Below are positions 7,210 to 15,497 of a stretch of 64,000 nt of DNA, piece by piece. How positions within the stretch are numbered: position 1 is the stretch's first letter; every line of letters starts with the position of its first letter. The stretch comes from CAVQAH01 sp963784195 (GTDB taxonomy: Bacteria > Acidobacteriota > Vicinamibacteria > Vicinamibacterales > 2-12-FULL-66-21), in the NCBI GenBank assembly GCA_963784195.1, contig CAWARA010000016.1:372001-436000 (forward strand), written 5' to 3'. The translations under genes were made by a program, and so were the position numbers. Below the pieces are notes generated by a model. The model was not told the origin of the DNA. It did no database searches and saw nothing but the letters and a program-made list of their open reading frames with translations.

Positions 7210-8697
7210 TCACGGCAATTTCATGCGCTGAATGATTGCCTGGAACCTGGGGGTCGCGCGGATCGCATCGAGTCGCGGGTCGACACCGAACCACACCAAG
7301 GCGGGGTCACGCTCATCAGCGGCATTCTCGAACGCCGACAGAGCACGGTCCACGTTCCCGAGCGCGAGGTGCACGTAGCCCCGATCGCGCGCTGTGAACC
7401 TGACGACCTTGTTGGCGGCATCACGCTCGAGCTCGTTCAAATCGTCGGCGGCGGCCGCAGCCTGCCCGCTGAGCGCCTTGCGCCGGATCAACGACACTCG
7501 TAACGGCACACCGCTCGCGTCGTCCGTCTTTTCGGCAACCTGTTCGGAAATGGTCAACGCCTCGTCGAATCGTCCCTGCGCCTCACGAATGCGGGCGAGG
7601 AGGAGCGAGTCCGATCGAACCTCACGTTCGGCCGCATCGAAGTCGCCGCGGTAGTACAGAACCATGGCGGGCACGATGCGCGCGTCACTGGATTCCGGGT
7701 CCTGTGCGCGCGTCGTCGTCGCTTCGGCGTATGCCTCGTCGAACCGGCGCATGGCCGCCAGGAACTGCGCGTAATAACCGCGAGCATAGGTGTAACTCGG
7801 GTTCAAATCGAGGCTGCGCTTGTACTCGCGTTCGGCCCCGGCCCAGTCCCAGTCGTACCTGAAATAGATCTCTGCAAGAATCGCGTGCGCGTCGGCAAGA
7901 CCCTCGTCGAGGTCCAGCGCTCTGCGCGTCGCCTGCATCGCGGAGCCACGGGCCTCAGGATGGGACATCCCACCGTGTAGTGCCAGGTTGATGTACGCGC
8001 GCGCCAGGCCTGCGTGCGCCGCGGCGTAGTTTCCGTCGAGGCTGATCGCCCGCTGAAACGTTGCGGCTGCCTGGCGCGCTGGCTCCGGTCCATAGCCCGC
8101 CAACTGAATCCGGCCACGAATGTACGCCTCTTCCGCTGATGGCGTCGTTTGATGCGCTCGACGAAAGCGAACGGCCTCGTCGGTCGTCAGCCGGACACCG
8201 ATCGCATCGGCGACCGCGCGGGCGATTTCGGTTCGGAGCCGTTCGATGTCGCCGCGCGCCCTGGAGAACGGCCGGTCCAGCAAAACACCTGAGTGACCGG
8301 CGCCGATCACGCGTACCTGGGCACGCACGCTGCCAGCACCCGCAGCGGTGTCATCGGTCACGATTGAACCCTGGACTAGCGCGTCGACGCCGAGACGATC
8401 GGAGATATCAGTACCGGATTGAGTCGAACCTTTGTAGGGAGTCACCGAGGCAAGCGGGGCGACCTGCAGAGACCTGATTTGCCCGAGCGTCGCTATCAGG
8501 TCACTCGTAAGAGTGTCCGCCAGCGCAGCGCCCGCCGGCGTGCCGGCTCCGTCTGCGAGAGGAAGAACGGCGACGCGTTTGACTCCGGTTGCAGTGGCAG
8601 CTCCGTTGCCCGGCCGAGCCCAATACACGAGCGCCGTGATCGCCACGATCGTTGCCGCCGCGATCGCCAGGAACGGCGCGTAGCGCGGCTTGTGCAC
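7210..8697 (-). CDS. TolB-like/TPR output half of a broken Ser/Thr kinase sensor
   Basis: A 495-residue stretch. A transmembrane helix (about residues 8-26, FLAIAAATIVAITALVY) is followed by a TolB/FlgO-like domain (about 40-170, with VAVLPLADG and GVDALVQGSI). About eight TPR-type helix pairs then run to the C-terminus (AEEAYIRGRIQLAGYGPEPARQ onward, including YNPSYTY-like repeats). In Acidobacteria this arrangement is normally the C-terminal half of a single protein whose N-terminus is a Ser/Thr kinase. Here the kinase lies directly upstream but in another frame (shift near 8700-8760), and GTG 8697 is simply the first start codon after it. I infer one gene, 7210-9740. Confidence 0.8.
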   Translation of the reverse strand: MHKPRYAPFLAIAAATIVAITALVYWARPGNGAATATGVKRVAVLPLADGAGTPAGAALADTLTSDLIATLGQIRSLQVAPLASVTPYKGSTQSGTDISDRLGVDALVQGSIVTDDTAAGAGSVRAQVRVIGAGHSGVLLDRPFSRARGDIERLRTEIARAVADAIGVRLTTDEAVRFRRAHQTTPSAEEAYIRGRIQLAGYGPEPARQAAATFQRAISLDGNYAAAHAGLARAYINLALHGGMSHPEARGSAMQATRRALDLDEGLADAHAILAEIYFRYDWDWAGAEREYKRSLDLNPSYTYARGYYAQFLAAMRRFDEAYAEATTTRAQDPESSDARIVPAMVLYYRGDFDAAEREVRSDSLLLARIREAQGRFDEALTISEQVAEKTDDASGVPLRVSLIRRKALSGQAAAAADDLNELERDAANKVVRFTARDRGYVHLALGNVDRALSAFENAADERDPALVWFGVDPRLDAIRATPRFQAIIQRMKLP

Positions 8698-9740
8698 ACG
8701 CGCTGGCGCAATGGCTGGGAGTCTCGACGGGTCTCAACGAGTCGCGAAGGGCGAACTCCATTTCGCCAGCCGTCTGGAACCGGCGCCGGGGATCGCTCTC
8801 GAGAGCGCGCTCGACAACGTGCACGAATTCGTCCGGCAAATCCGGACGGTGGTCACGGAGGCGGCGGCGCTGATTGCGCGCATGAGCCTCCGCGAGGTGT
8901 GACATGTTCCCCGCGACGACCGGAAACTCGCCCGTCACGAGATAGAACAGGAGAACGCCGAGACTGTAGAGATCGCTTTGAACGGAGGCCGGTTCGCCGC
9001 GGAAGATCTCGGACGCAAGGTAGAGCGGCGTTCCGACCAGACGGTTGGTGCCGACGTTGCGCCGGAGCTCTTCACCGGTGCCGAAGTCCATCAGGACGAT
9101 GCGGCCTCCGGCCTCGCGGATGACGTTCTGGGCCTTGATGTCGCGGTGTATCAGGCTCTTTTCGTGCACGGCGGCCAGTGCTGAACAGAGCTCCTGACCG
9201 ATGCCGGCGGCTTCGCGAGCACCAAACGGACCACGCGCCTTGACGATCTCTTCCAGCGACTCACCAACGACGAGCTCCATCCACAGTCCGACGCGACCGT
9301 CATGCTTCTCCGCGCCGTACACGTGCACGACGTTCGGATGACGCACGCGGGCAAGGCGACGCCCTCGTCGAGCGTCCGCACGTCGGCGTCGGAAGCGCCG
9401 AGCACCGTCCTCGCGGAGGAGCTTGAGCGCGACGTGCCGATGCAGACCGGAGTCCCACGCGCGGTAAACATCCGAGGATGAACCCTCGCCGACGCGTTCG
9501 AGCACGACAAGCGGTCCCCAGCGCGGGCCGGCTGGCTCCGGTGCAGCCGCCTCGATCTCGGGAACGGCCTCGGCTCGTCGCGCTGCGATGCAATGTGGCG
9601 ATGCTTTCGACCAGGCGAAGATGGCGAAGCAGCCGGCGCTCCTGGTGTGCCAGGTCCGCTTCCTCGCGACTCCAGTCAACGGCGTCCCCGTCGGCGACGG
9701 AAACCGCCAGCCTGGCAACCGCATCATCACTTCTCGACAT
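8698..9740 (-). pseudogene. Serine/threonine protein kinase half, frameshifted
   Basis: The true start is probably ATG 9740: its first 50 codons (DGDAVDWSREEADL, LVESIATLHR) match the usual leader of ECF-linked kinases. Near 9585 the frame must shift to continue into the kinase domain: glycine loop VGEGSSSDVY, VALKLL lysine, HRDIKAQN catalytic loop, DFGT magnesium loop and GTPLYLASE. Near 8700-8760 a second shift leads into the membrane/TPR half. Each junction needs one base removed from the sequence. Catalytic residues are intact, so an active gene with sequencing indels is more likely than a decayed one. It lies 18 bp after the sigma factor gene, which suggests a phosphorylation-sensing sigma operon. 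Confidence 0.8.
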
Positions 9741-9758
9741 CCATCTCCTCGATCAACC

Positions 9759-10409
9759 TCACGAGTGCCCGCCAACGGCCATTCGTGCCGCATCGGCGCT
9801 TCGCTTTCCGCACATCGCCGCGATCTCCGCATAGCTTTGCTGCATTTCGAGCCGGGCGATGATGATCTCGCGATCCTCGGCGCGCAGGCGTTGGAGCGCC
9901 GCCTCGTAGCGGGCCACCGCTTCCCGGCCGATCGCTTCATCGAGCGGCGACGCAGCCGGATCGATGACCTCGGCAGCCTCGCCGAGTCCAGGAAGGACGG
10001 AGATTCGCGAGACCCGGCGAACCTCGTCCCGAATCCGGTTGAGCACCGCCTGCCGCAAGTACGCGCGCAACGCACCTTCGTGCCTCGGCTCGAAGTCATC
10101 CACGTGGCGCAGCGTCTGCGCCAATGTTTCCTGAACGAGATCCTCGGTGTCGCGCAAATCCCGCGTCCATTTGGGCAGCCGGCCACGCGCCCATCGGCGG
10201 AGAGGTCCCAGGTGCCGCTTGAAAAGGGCGTCCAGCGCGTCGCGATCGCCCATGCGAGCGCGGCGCAGCAGATCCGTCGTGGTTGACAGGTCCGGAGAAA
10301 GCCGCGGATGTCGGCTCAGCCATGGAGGTGGAGGAAGACCGCCATGGCCCCGATCATAAACCGTGGCCTCCCCGGATCCTGCGCTCTGGATGATGTAACG
10401 ACGAAGCAA
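9759..10409 (-). CDS. ECF-family RNA polymerase sigma factor
   Basis: The core is about 180 residues. Region 2 is seen in LLRRARMGDRDALDALFKRHL and DTEDLVQETLAQTLRHVDDF. Region 4 is the helix-turn-helix ending REIIIARLEMQQSYAEIAAMCGKRSADAARM. It belongs with the ECF groups found beside Ser/Thr kinases rather than classical anti-sigma factors, and the kinase gene follows after 18 bp. The N-terminus is uncertain. The open frame extends to TTG 10409, but ATG 10323 in another frame (MAEPTSAAFSG) would give a natural start if one extra base is present near 10290, the same type of error seen elsewhere here. Confidence 0.85.
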   Translation of the reverse strand: MLRRYIIQSAGSGEATVYDRGHGGLPPPPWLSRHPRLSPDLSTTTDLLRRARMGDRDALDALFKRHLGPLRRWARGRLPKWTRDLRDTEDLVQETLAQTLRHVDDFEPRHEGALRAYLRQAVLNRIRDEVRRVSRISVLPGLGEAAEVIDPAASPLDEAIGREAVARYEAALQRLRAEDREIIIARLEMQQSYAEIAAMCGKRSADAARMAVGGHS

Positions 10410-10438
10410 GGCGAACCGAACAGAAGTTCCTCAAGGAA

Positions 10439-10670
10439 GTGGCTGTAGGCGGTGAGCCGCGGTACAAGCTGCGCTGGTGCGCAAAGTGCGAGGGTTTGTG
10501 GCGCGCAAGGTCGCGCTGGTGCGTCGAGCTCCCCACCGCGTGTGCTATTGGAAATGCGGGAGGTGCTTCTGCTATAACTGCGCACGGACGAAATGCGCCA
10601 GCCAGTCCCATTGCTGCGAGATTCTTGACTTCTTTTCGAGTGGAAGCGCCGCAGGCGCTAGGTCAAGCCG
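10439..10670 (+). pseudogene. Possible frameshifted cysteine-rich mini-gene
   Basis: In frame 2 the DNA encodes PRYKLRWCAKCEGLWRARSRW. From about 10530, frame 1 encodes RVCYWKCGRCFCYNCARTKC followed by QSHCCEILDFF. Joined, they would make a 70-80 residue protein with about 11 Cys spaced like zinc-binding knuckles (CAKC, CGRC, CYNC). The concentration of Cys codons in exactly these two frames is hard to attribute to chance, but no ribosome-binding site is convincing and the family is unknown. Low confidence. Confidence 0.25.
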
Positions 10671-10802
10671 GAGCGGAGCGGGGCACGGGGCCCCCGCGAG
10701 CGACGGCGATGGGGTCCGGCCCGCCTTCGCCGAGGCTACGGCGAGGTCTCGCCGAAGCGCTTCGCGCGTAGGCGGACGGGGCGAAGCCCCCGGTCAAACA
10801 AA

Positions 10803-10889
10803 GATGGCTGGCACCTTCTGGCGAAGATGCCAGCCATCCGGGGTTCGTACCCGCTGACCCGGAGGGGAGGGTCAGTGATGGGTACGAGG
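10803..10889. terminator. Paired hairpins downstream of mreB
   Basis: GATGGCTGGCA (10803-10813) pairs with TGCCAGCCATC (10828-10838). Immediately beyond, TCGTACCC/TGACCC pairs with GGGTCA/GGGTACGA (about 10845-10889). Both lie just past the mreB stop at 10896. There is no T-run, so this is terminator-like or transcript-stabilising rather than a classic intrinsic terminator. Confidence 0.5.
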
Positions 10890-10895
10890 CAGAAA

Positions 10896-11912
10896 TCAGT
10901 CGATCGCCACCTTGCGCAGCAGCGCCAGGTCGGTCAGCATCTTCCCCGCGCCGAGCACGACCGACGTAAGCGGATTCTCGGCCACGACCACGGGCAGGCC
11001 CGTCTCGTCTCGGAGCCGCTTGTCGAGATTCCGGAGCAGAGCGCCGCCGCCGGTCAGCATGACGCCCCGATCGAAGATGTCGGCGGACAGCTCCGGCGGC
11101 ACGCGCTCGAGCGCGTCGCGCACGGACTGCACGATCAGCCTGATCGGCTCGGCCATCGCCTCGCGGATGTCACTGTCGGTGATGATGACCGTGCGGGGCA
11201 CGCCCTCGAGCAAGTGGCGGCCCTTCACTTCCATGATGAGACCTTCATCGAGCTTGGCCGCCGATCCGACTTCGAACTTGATCTGCTCGGCGGTCCGTTC
11301 GCCAATCAGCAGATTGTGCGAGCGCCGCATGTACTGAATGATCGATTCGTCGAGCGCATTACCCGCCACGCGCAGCGATCGTCCATACACCGTCCCCGCC
11401 AGCGAAATGACCGCGATATCCGTCGTCCCGCCGCCAATGTCGATGACCATGTTGCCAGCCGCTTCCGTGACCGGCAGGCCCGACCCGATCGCCGCCGCCA
11501 TCGGCTCGTCCACCAGGTGAACCTCGCTGGCCTTGACGCGGTACCCGCTATCCTTCACGGCCCTGCGCTCGACCTGCGTAATCTCTGGCGGAACGCCAAT
11601 CACCAGTCGCGGACGCCTGAGCGGGCTGTTGCCCTGTACCTTGCGGACGAAGTACATGAGCATCTTCTCGGCGGCGTCGAAGTCGGCGATCACCCCATCT
11701 TTCATCGGTCGCACCGGCTTGATGTTCGCCGGTGTGCGTCCGAGCATCTCGTGCGCCTCTGTTCCAACAGCCTCGATCGAGCCCTTGGCCGTATTGAACG
11801 CCACGATTGACGGCTCGTTCAGAACGATGCCGCGGCCGCGCGCGAAGACGCAGGTGTTCGCCGTGCCGAGATCAATCGCGACATCCGTCGCGAATGCCGA
11901 AAAAAAGTTCAT
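10896..11912 (-). CDS. mreB: Rod shape-determining protein MreB
   Basis: A 338-residue actin-like ATPase that polymerises under the membrane and directs lateral cell-wall synthesis. I choose ATG 11912 (MNFFSAFATDVAIDLGTANT) because CGGAGCCC lies 7-8 bases upstream; the open frame extends 36 codons further without homology. Phosphate-1 (DLGTANT, residues 14-20), phosphate-2 (IDIGGGTTDIAV) and adenosine (LTGGGALL) motifs are intact. The usual mreC/mreD/mrdA partners are not downstream, so this copy is monocistronic here. It is divergent from gluQ. Confidence 0.95.
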   Translation of the reverse strand: MNFFSAFATDVAIDLGTANTCVFARGRGIVLNEPSIVAFNTAKGSIEAVGTEAHEMLGRTPANIKPVRPMKDGVIADFDAAEKMLMYFVRKVQGNSPLRRPRLVIGVPPEITQVERRAVKDSGYRVKASEVHLVDEPMAAAIGSGLPVTEAAGNMVIDIGGGTTDIAVISLAGTVYGRSLRVAGNALDESIIQYMRRSHNLLIGERTAEQIKFEVGSAAKLDEGLIMEVKGRHLLEGVPRTVIITDSDIREAMAEPIRLIVQSVRDALERVPPELSADIFDRGVMLTGGGALLRNLDKRLRDETGLPVVVAENPLTSVVLGAGKMLTDLALLRKVAID

Positions 11913-12148
11913 CAAAGGGCTCCGGGATCGAACGAGTTGGCAGGCCGGCTGCCGGTCGCAGCCGTCCTGCCGCTCGTTCAGGAGGAGAGGTGCCGTTGCT
12001 GAACTTCCCTGTAGGCACAAGTCGTTCCGAGTTCTTCCAGATAACGGATTCGCGCAGTCGTTGGAGATTCCGCGAATTGTCGTGCTAGCACGTTCCTGTA
12101 CTACCCTCCGAACGATTACGAACCTGAAACAGGATTACGATTCTGCTG

Positions 12149-13087
12149 GTGCAGCCGTCCGACATCGATATTCAGGCCCTTGTTCGCCGTGTGCCCGCGC
12201 GTGCGCTGACACGCTTCGCGCCGGCGCCGACAGGGTGGCTGCACCTCGGACACGTGCTGAACGCACGCTATGTCTGGGGCATCGCGGAGGCGATTGGCGG
12301 ACGGGTTCTGCTGCGGATCGAAGATCACGATCGTGAACGGTGCCGCCCGGAATTCGAAACGGGCATCCTCGACGACCTCGATTGGCTCGGGTTCGCGCCT
12401 GACGTTTTTGCAACCCGCGACTTTCGCACCGGGCGGTGCGACGGTCGCCAGAGCGATCGCGCGCGCGACTATCTCGAGGCCGTTCAGATCCTCGCCGCGC
12501 GGGGTCTGGTCTATGGATGCGATTGCTCGCGCAAGGATATCCTGGACGCCACCGATGGCACGGGCAGCGCCGAGGAGCTCTTCTACCCTGGAACGTGCCG
12601 CAACAGGGGTCTTCCTCTCAGCGATGAGGTCGGCTGGCGCGTTCGTCTCGACTCGGAGCCAAACGAGCCGGAGCTGTTCGACGACGCGATGCTCGGCCCG
12701 CAATCGCAGGACCCGATGATCCAGTGCGGCGACCTGCTGATCCGCGATCGGCGCGGCAACTGGACGTATCAGTTCGCCGTCACAGTGGACGATTGGCGGC
12801 AGCAGATCGATCTGGTGATTCGCGGAAGTGATCTGCTCGCGTCAACAGGACGTCAGATCAGGCTGGCGAGGATGCTCGGCAGGGAACGCCCGGCGGTCTT
12901 CCTGCATCATCCGCTGATCATGAAGTCCGCCGATCAGAAGTTGAGCAAGTCCGACCGCGACACCGGCGTCCGGGACCTCCGCGCCATCGGCTGGACTGTG
13001 GGCCGAGTGCTCGATGCGGTTCACGGAGGGGACGGGGGCAACGGAACGGGCTTTAAAAACGGAGACGCGGAGAACGGAGACAAGTGA
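12149..13087 (+). CDS. gluQ: Glutamyl-Q tRNA(Asp) synthetase
   Basis: A 312-residue paralogue of the GluRS catalytic domain. It activates glutamate and attaches it to queuosine-34 of tRNA-Asp. Visible motifs are HLGH (residues 32-35, the HIGH element in PTGWLHLGH), a zinc site of C124/C126 with Y146 and C150 (YPGTC), and KLSKS (264-268). There is no anticodon-binding domain, as expected. The start is GTG 12149. Its final about 22 codons (from the GGDGGNGTG stretch at about 13023) are encoded by the left arm of hairpin element copy 2, so the natural C-terminus has been replaced or extended by a repeat. No queuosine biosynthesis genes are adjacent. Confidence 0.92.
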   Translation: MQPSDIDIQALVRRVPARALTRFAPAPTGWLHLGHVLNARYVWGIAEAIGGRVLLRIEDHDRERCRPEFETGILDDLDWLGFAPDVFATRDFRTGRCDGRQSDRARDYLEAVQILAARGLVYGCDCSRKDILDATDGTGSAEELFYPGTCRNRGLPLSDEVGWRVRLDSEPNEPELFDDAMLGPQSQDPMIQCGDLLIRDRRGNWTYQFAVTVDDWRQQIDLVIRGSDLLASTGRQIRLARMLGRERPAVFLHHPLIMKSADQKLSKSDRDTGVRDLRAIGWTVGRVLDAVHGGDGGNGTGFKNGDAENGDK

Positions 13088-13350
13088 TCTACTCTGCGCG
13101 AGTCACCGTCAGCGGCCGATGCCGGCCCGGCCATCGGCCGGGCCGAGCGATCACTCGACACCCCGCGGACGCAAGCTGCTGATGGCGCGGGAGCAGCTTG
13201 TGTCCGTGGGGTGTCGAGTGATCGCCCGCCGCGTAGCGGCGGCATCGGCGGACCCGGTGACCACCCCCAGCCATCAAGATCCATTTTGCCTCCGTGTCTC
13301 CGCGTCTCCGTTTTTAAAGCTCGTTCCGTTAGCCCCGTCCCCTCCGTGAA
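13020..13350. repeat. Long nested hairpin element, copy 2
   Basis: The outer arms run TTCACGGAGGGGACG... from 13020 and ...CGTCCCCTCCGTGAA to 13350, pairing over about 65 bp. Inside is a second, independent hairpin: CGATCACTCGACACCCCG (about 13149) is mirrored by GGGGTGTCGAGTGATCG (about 13222), with loop sides GCAAGCTGCT/AGCAGCTTGT. GC-rich GCCGGCCCGGCCATCGGCC lies on the left and CGCCGCGTAGCGGCGG on the right. The element fills the gap between the convergent gluQ and propeller-protein genes and enters the gluQ reading frame. Confidence 0.9.
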
Positions 13351-13368
13351 CCCGACAAAGCGCAAGCC

Positions 13369-14700
13369 TCACCGCAGCCGGACACGCTTCACGATCGTCG
13401 ACGTCGAGCCCGCGCCGTCGGCGCTCAGGTAGTAGAGCGTATCGCCGGTGATGGCGGCTGCACCTGGCGCTGTCATGGCCACATCCTTGTCGAGCAACGT
13501 GATTGCGGTCGCTCGCGTCCCCGACGCATCGAGCGTGATTCGGACGACGCGGAAGACGCCCTCGGACATGCGCTGCACGGCCACGAGCCCGCCTCGATAG
13601 GTCCGGATCCACCGGATTCCCGTCAGCTCGATGCCGTCGCGCGCCCTGAGCGGACGCTCGTGTCCCGACGCGAGATCGATCCGTGCAATGCCTTCGCGGT
13701 GCGCGACGTACACCACCGCTTCGGATAACGCGGCGACGCTGACCGGTTCCTGCGCCTCGATGACCCACCCCACATCGAGCTCTTTCGATCCGGGCCGAAG
13801 CCTGAACAGACGCCGTCCCAGATCGTCGAGGGCCATGACGGTGCTCTGCGGCGTGACCGAGACGTCGGCAAATCGTGCCGACGTGTTGGTCGGCGACTGC
13901 ACGGCGAAGAACACGCGGCCCGAAATCAGCTGAAGCTTGTGAATGCTCGCAGCGCCATCGGCCGAGCTGACCACCCAGAGATCGCCCTCGCGAGGATCGA
14001 TAGCCAGTGACGCAATCTCCCTGAATCCTGCGGTGGTTGCGCTGGCGAGATTCGTGACGTTGTGCGAGCGCTCCCCCACGACCGAGAGCTTGCGCGATTC
14101 GCGATCGCCGACGATGAAGCGATTCGAGACGGCGTCGTAGGCCAGACCAGCGGGCGTGAAGGGCGCTGTCGAGAATCGAAGTGCCTCGCCGGGCTCGCCG
14201 ACTACCGGTTCGTCGCGGGCAGGCTCGGGAGTGGCCGGCTTCTCCGGCGCCGCGGGGAGAGCGGCCTTCGGCGAAGTCGAAACTGGCGCAGGTGGCGCGC
14301 TCACCTTCGGCGCGTCGGCCGGGCGGCTACCGGTCGTTGTCCGGGCCTCGAGGTCCGCCCAGCCGGGTAGCTCGCGCACCCGGCGAAAGTCATCGCTGCT
14401 TGCCGCATCCGTCACGACTTTCAAATCGGCAAGCCGGTTGAGCATGACGAGCGCGTCGTGCGGCCGGCCACTCAGGCTTTGCGCACGCGCGACGAGCGTC
14501 ATGAGCTCCGGATTGTTCTGCCCGCCCTTCTGCAGCGCCCGCCAGGCCAGATCGTGAAAGGCCTCGAAATCGTCGCGAGAGCGCGCTTCCAATGCCAACT
14601 GCCGGCATTCGCTTGCGTCGCGACATTCCATTGCCACAGAAGCCTGGACGTGACCGCCGGCGAGACCGACCAGAAGGACGAGGGTGAGACCGGTGGGCAT
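13369..14700 (-). CDS. Secreted protein with TPR-like N-terminus and beta-propeller
   Basis: 443 residues from ATG 14700. A signal peptide (TGLTLVLLVGLAGGHVQA) leads into a Cys-containing helical region with TPR-like repeats (residues about 25-115, ECRQLALEARSRDDFEAFHDLAWRAL then ALVMLNRLADL). A Pro/Ala-rich linker follows (about 120-165). Residues about 170-443 are strand repeats of an NHL/SMP-30-like propeller (AYDAVSNRFIVGD, IAYLSI-type blades, YYLSADG). Function is unknown; the fold suggests a periplasmic ligand or sugar-lactone-binding sensor. The frame continues upstream into the heptamer array, but that extension has no signal peptide and is rejected. Confidence 0.7.
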   Translation of the reverse strand: MPTGLTLVLLVGLAGGHVQASVAMECRDASECRQLALEARSRDDFEAFHDLAWRALQKGGQNNPELMTLVARAQSLSGRPHDALVMLNRLADLKVVTDAASSDDFRRVRELPGWADLEARTTTGSRPADAPKVSAPPAPVSTSPKAALPAAPEKPATPEPARDEPVVGEPGEALRFSTAPFTPAGLAYDAVSNRFIVGDRESRKLSVVGERSHNVTNLASATTAGFREIASLAIDPREGDLWVVSSADGAASIHKLQLISGRVFFAVQSPTNTSARFADVSVTPQSTVMALDDLGRRLFRLRPGSKELDVGWVIEAQEPVSVAALSEAVVYVAHREGIARIDLASGHERPLRARDGIELTGIRWIRTYRGGLVAVQRMSEGVFRVVRITLDASGTRATAITLLDKDVAMTAPGAAAITGDTLYYLSADGAGSTSTIVKRVRLR

Positions 14701-14730
14701 CGTTATGCGTTGCTTCGTCAGCTGCCGTAG

Positions 14731-14833
14731 TGCGTGGCTCGTCGCTCGTTGCTCGTAGGGCAAATTGCCGCCTGTGAACCCGGCTGCGCGAGCCTGGTGT
14801 TCGAGCGACGAGCGACGCCCCACGAACTACGAC
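14731..14833. repeat. Heptamer repeat arms, CGTNGCT / GAGCGAC
   Basis: Left: CGTGGCT, CGTCGCT, CGTTGCT, CGTAGGG (14733-14760). Right: GAGCGAC, GAGCGAC, GCCCCAC, GAACTAC (about 14802-14833). The arms are partially complementary, period 7, with a spacer of about 40 bp. The array occupies the gap upstream of the propeller-protein gene and just after the zinc-ribbon gene. Confidence 0.8.
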
Positions 14834-14846
14834 GGTCGCAGGCTCG

Positions 14847-15482
14847 TTAGGAGAAGAGCAAATCGTCCAGAAAGGTGAGTATATCGGGTGACCGCGGCTT
14901 CGCGTCGGGGTCGGTTGCCAAAACCCGCCCATGCGTTGGTTGATCGAGTGGGCTCCAGCGATCGATCTCGGCGGCACTCCGCTCGCGGCCACCGCGATCC
15001 TGTCCGGGAGCGTCGACGATCTGCTTGAGCTCGCCGAAATCGAGCCAGACCACGTTGCACTCGTCACAGGTGTCGATGACCACGTTGCCGGGGCCGTAAT
15101 AGGGATAGGTGGCCATGCGATTGCGGCACGCCGGACAACCGGCTACACGCTTGAGCTCGTCCTGCCGGACCGGTGTCGGATCGACAGGCGGTCCTGATGC
15201 CCATGCGCGCCTCATGCGAATGACGTCGCTGAAGCTTCCACGCGTGAGCAGCAGACCGCGGCAGTTCCTGCAGAAGTGGATGGCGTGGGCGCCATCGAGC
15301 GTGGCCGTGGCCAGGTCTTTCGAGCATGCCGGGCACGGCAGCGGTCCAGCAGCGTCAGCCAGCACCTTGACGCCCTGATCGTTGGCCGACTCGGGGAAGT
15401 AAAACGATCCGCAGTAACGGCAGAAGGAGTAGCCGCGCGTGGCGTACAGCTCCATCGCGCCGCCACAGTTTCGACAATTCAT
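14847..15482 (-). CDS. Zinc-ribbon protein (zf-TFIIB type)
   Basis: A 211-residue cytoplasmic protein with three zinc-binding modules. CRNCGG...CRYC (residues 3-25) is at the N-terminus, CPAC...CRNC is at about 51-75, and CPAC...DTCDECNVVWLDFGEL is at about 115-150. The WLD.GEL signature following CxxC is typical of the bacterial zf-TFIIB family of unknown role. A low-complexity acidic tail (PDILTFLDDLLFS) ends the protein. The gene is directly upstream of, and on the same strand as, the propeller-protein gene and 16 bp after the cyclase gene. Confidence 0.8.
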   Translation of the reverse strand: MNCRNCGGAMELYATRGYSFCRYCGSFYFPESANDQGVKVLADAAGPLPCPACSKDLATATLDGAHAIHFCRNCRGLLLTRGSFSDVIRMRRAWASGPPVDPTPVRQDELKRVAGCPACRNRMATYPYYGPGNVVIDTCDECNVVWLDFGELKQIVDAPGQDRGGRERSAAEIDRWSPLDQPTHGRVLATDPDAKPRSPDILTFLDDLLFS

Positions 15483-15497
15483 TCCTCTTGGTCCTCT

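Larger units (their letters stand above)
10410..10895. other. Gap between sigma-factor and mreB genes, with palindromic GC-rich DNA
   Basis: No intact gene is evident. Bases 10439-10670 encode a cysteine-rich stretch split over two frames (see separate entry). Bases 10640-10800 are very GC-rich with nested partial palindromes such as CTTCGCCGAGGCTACGGCGAGGTCTCGCCGAAG. Bases 10803-10889 form two clean hairpins at the 3' end of mreB. Confidence 0.6.

Noticed and set aside
8501..10186. Single intact 561-aa kinase gene starting at 10186
   Set aside because: Its first about 200 codons overlap the ECF sigma factor in another frame and its last about 70 codons overlap the TolB/TPR half. Only the middle is real kinase sequence.
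14701..14823. Extended N-terminus for the propeller protein
   Set aside because: These codons lie in the heptamer array, while a clear signal peptide starts at ATG 14700.
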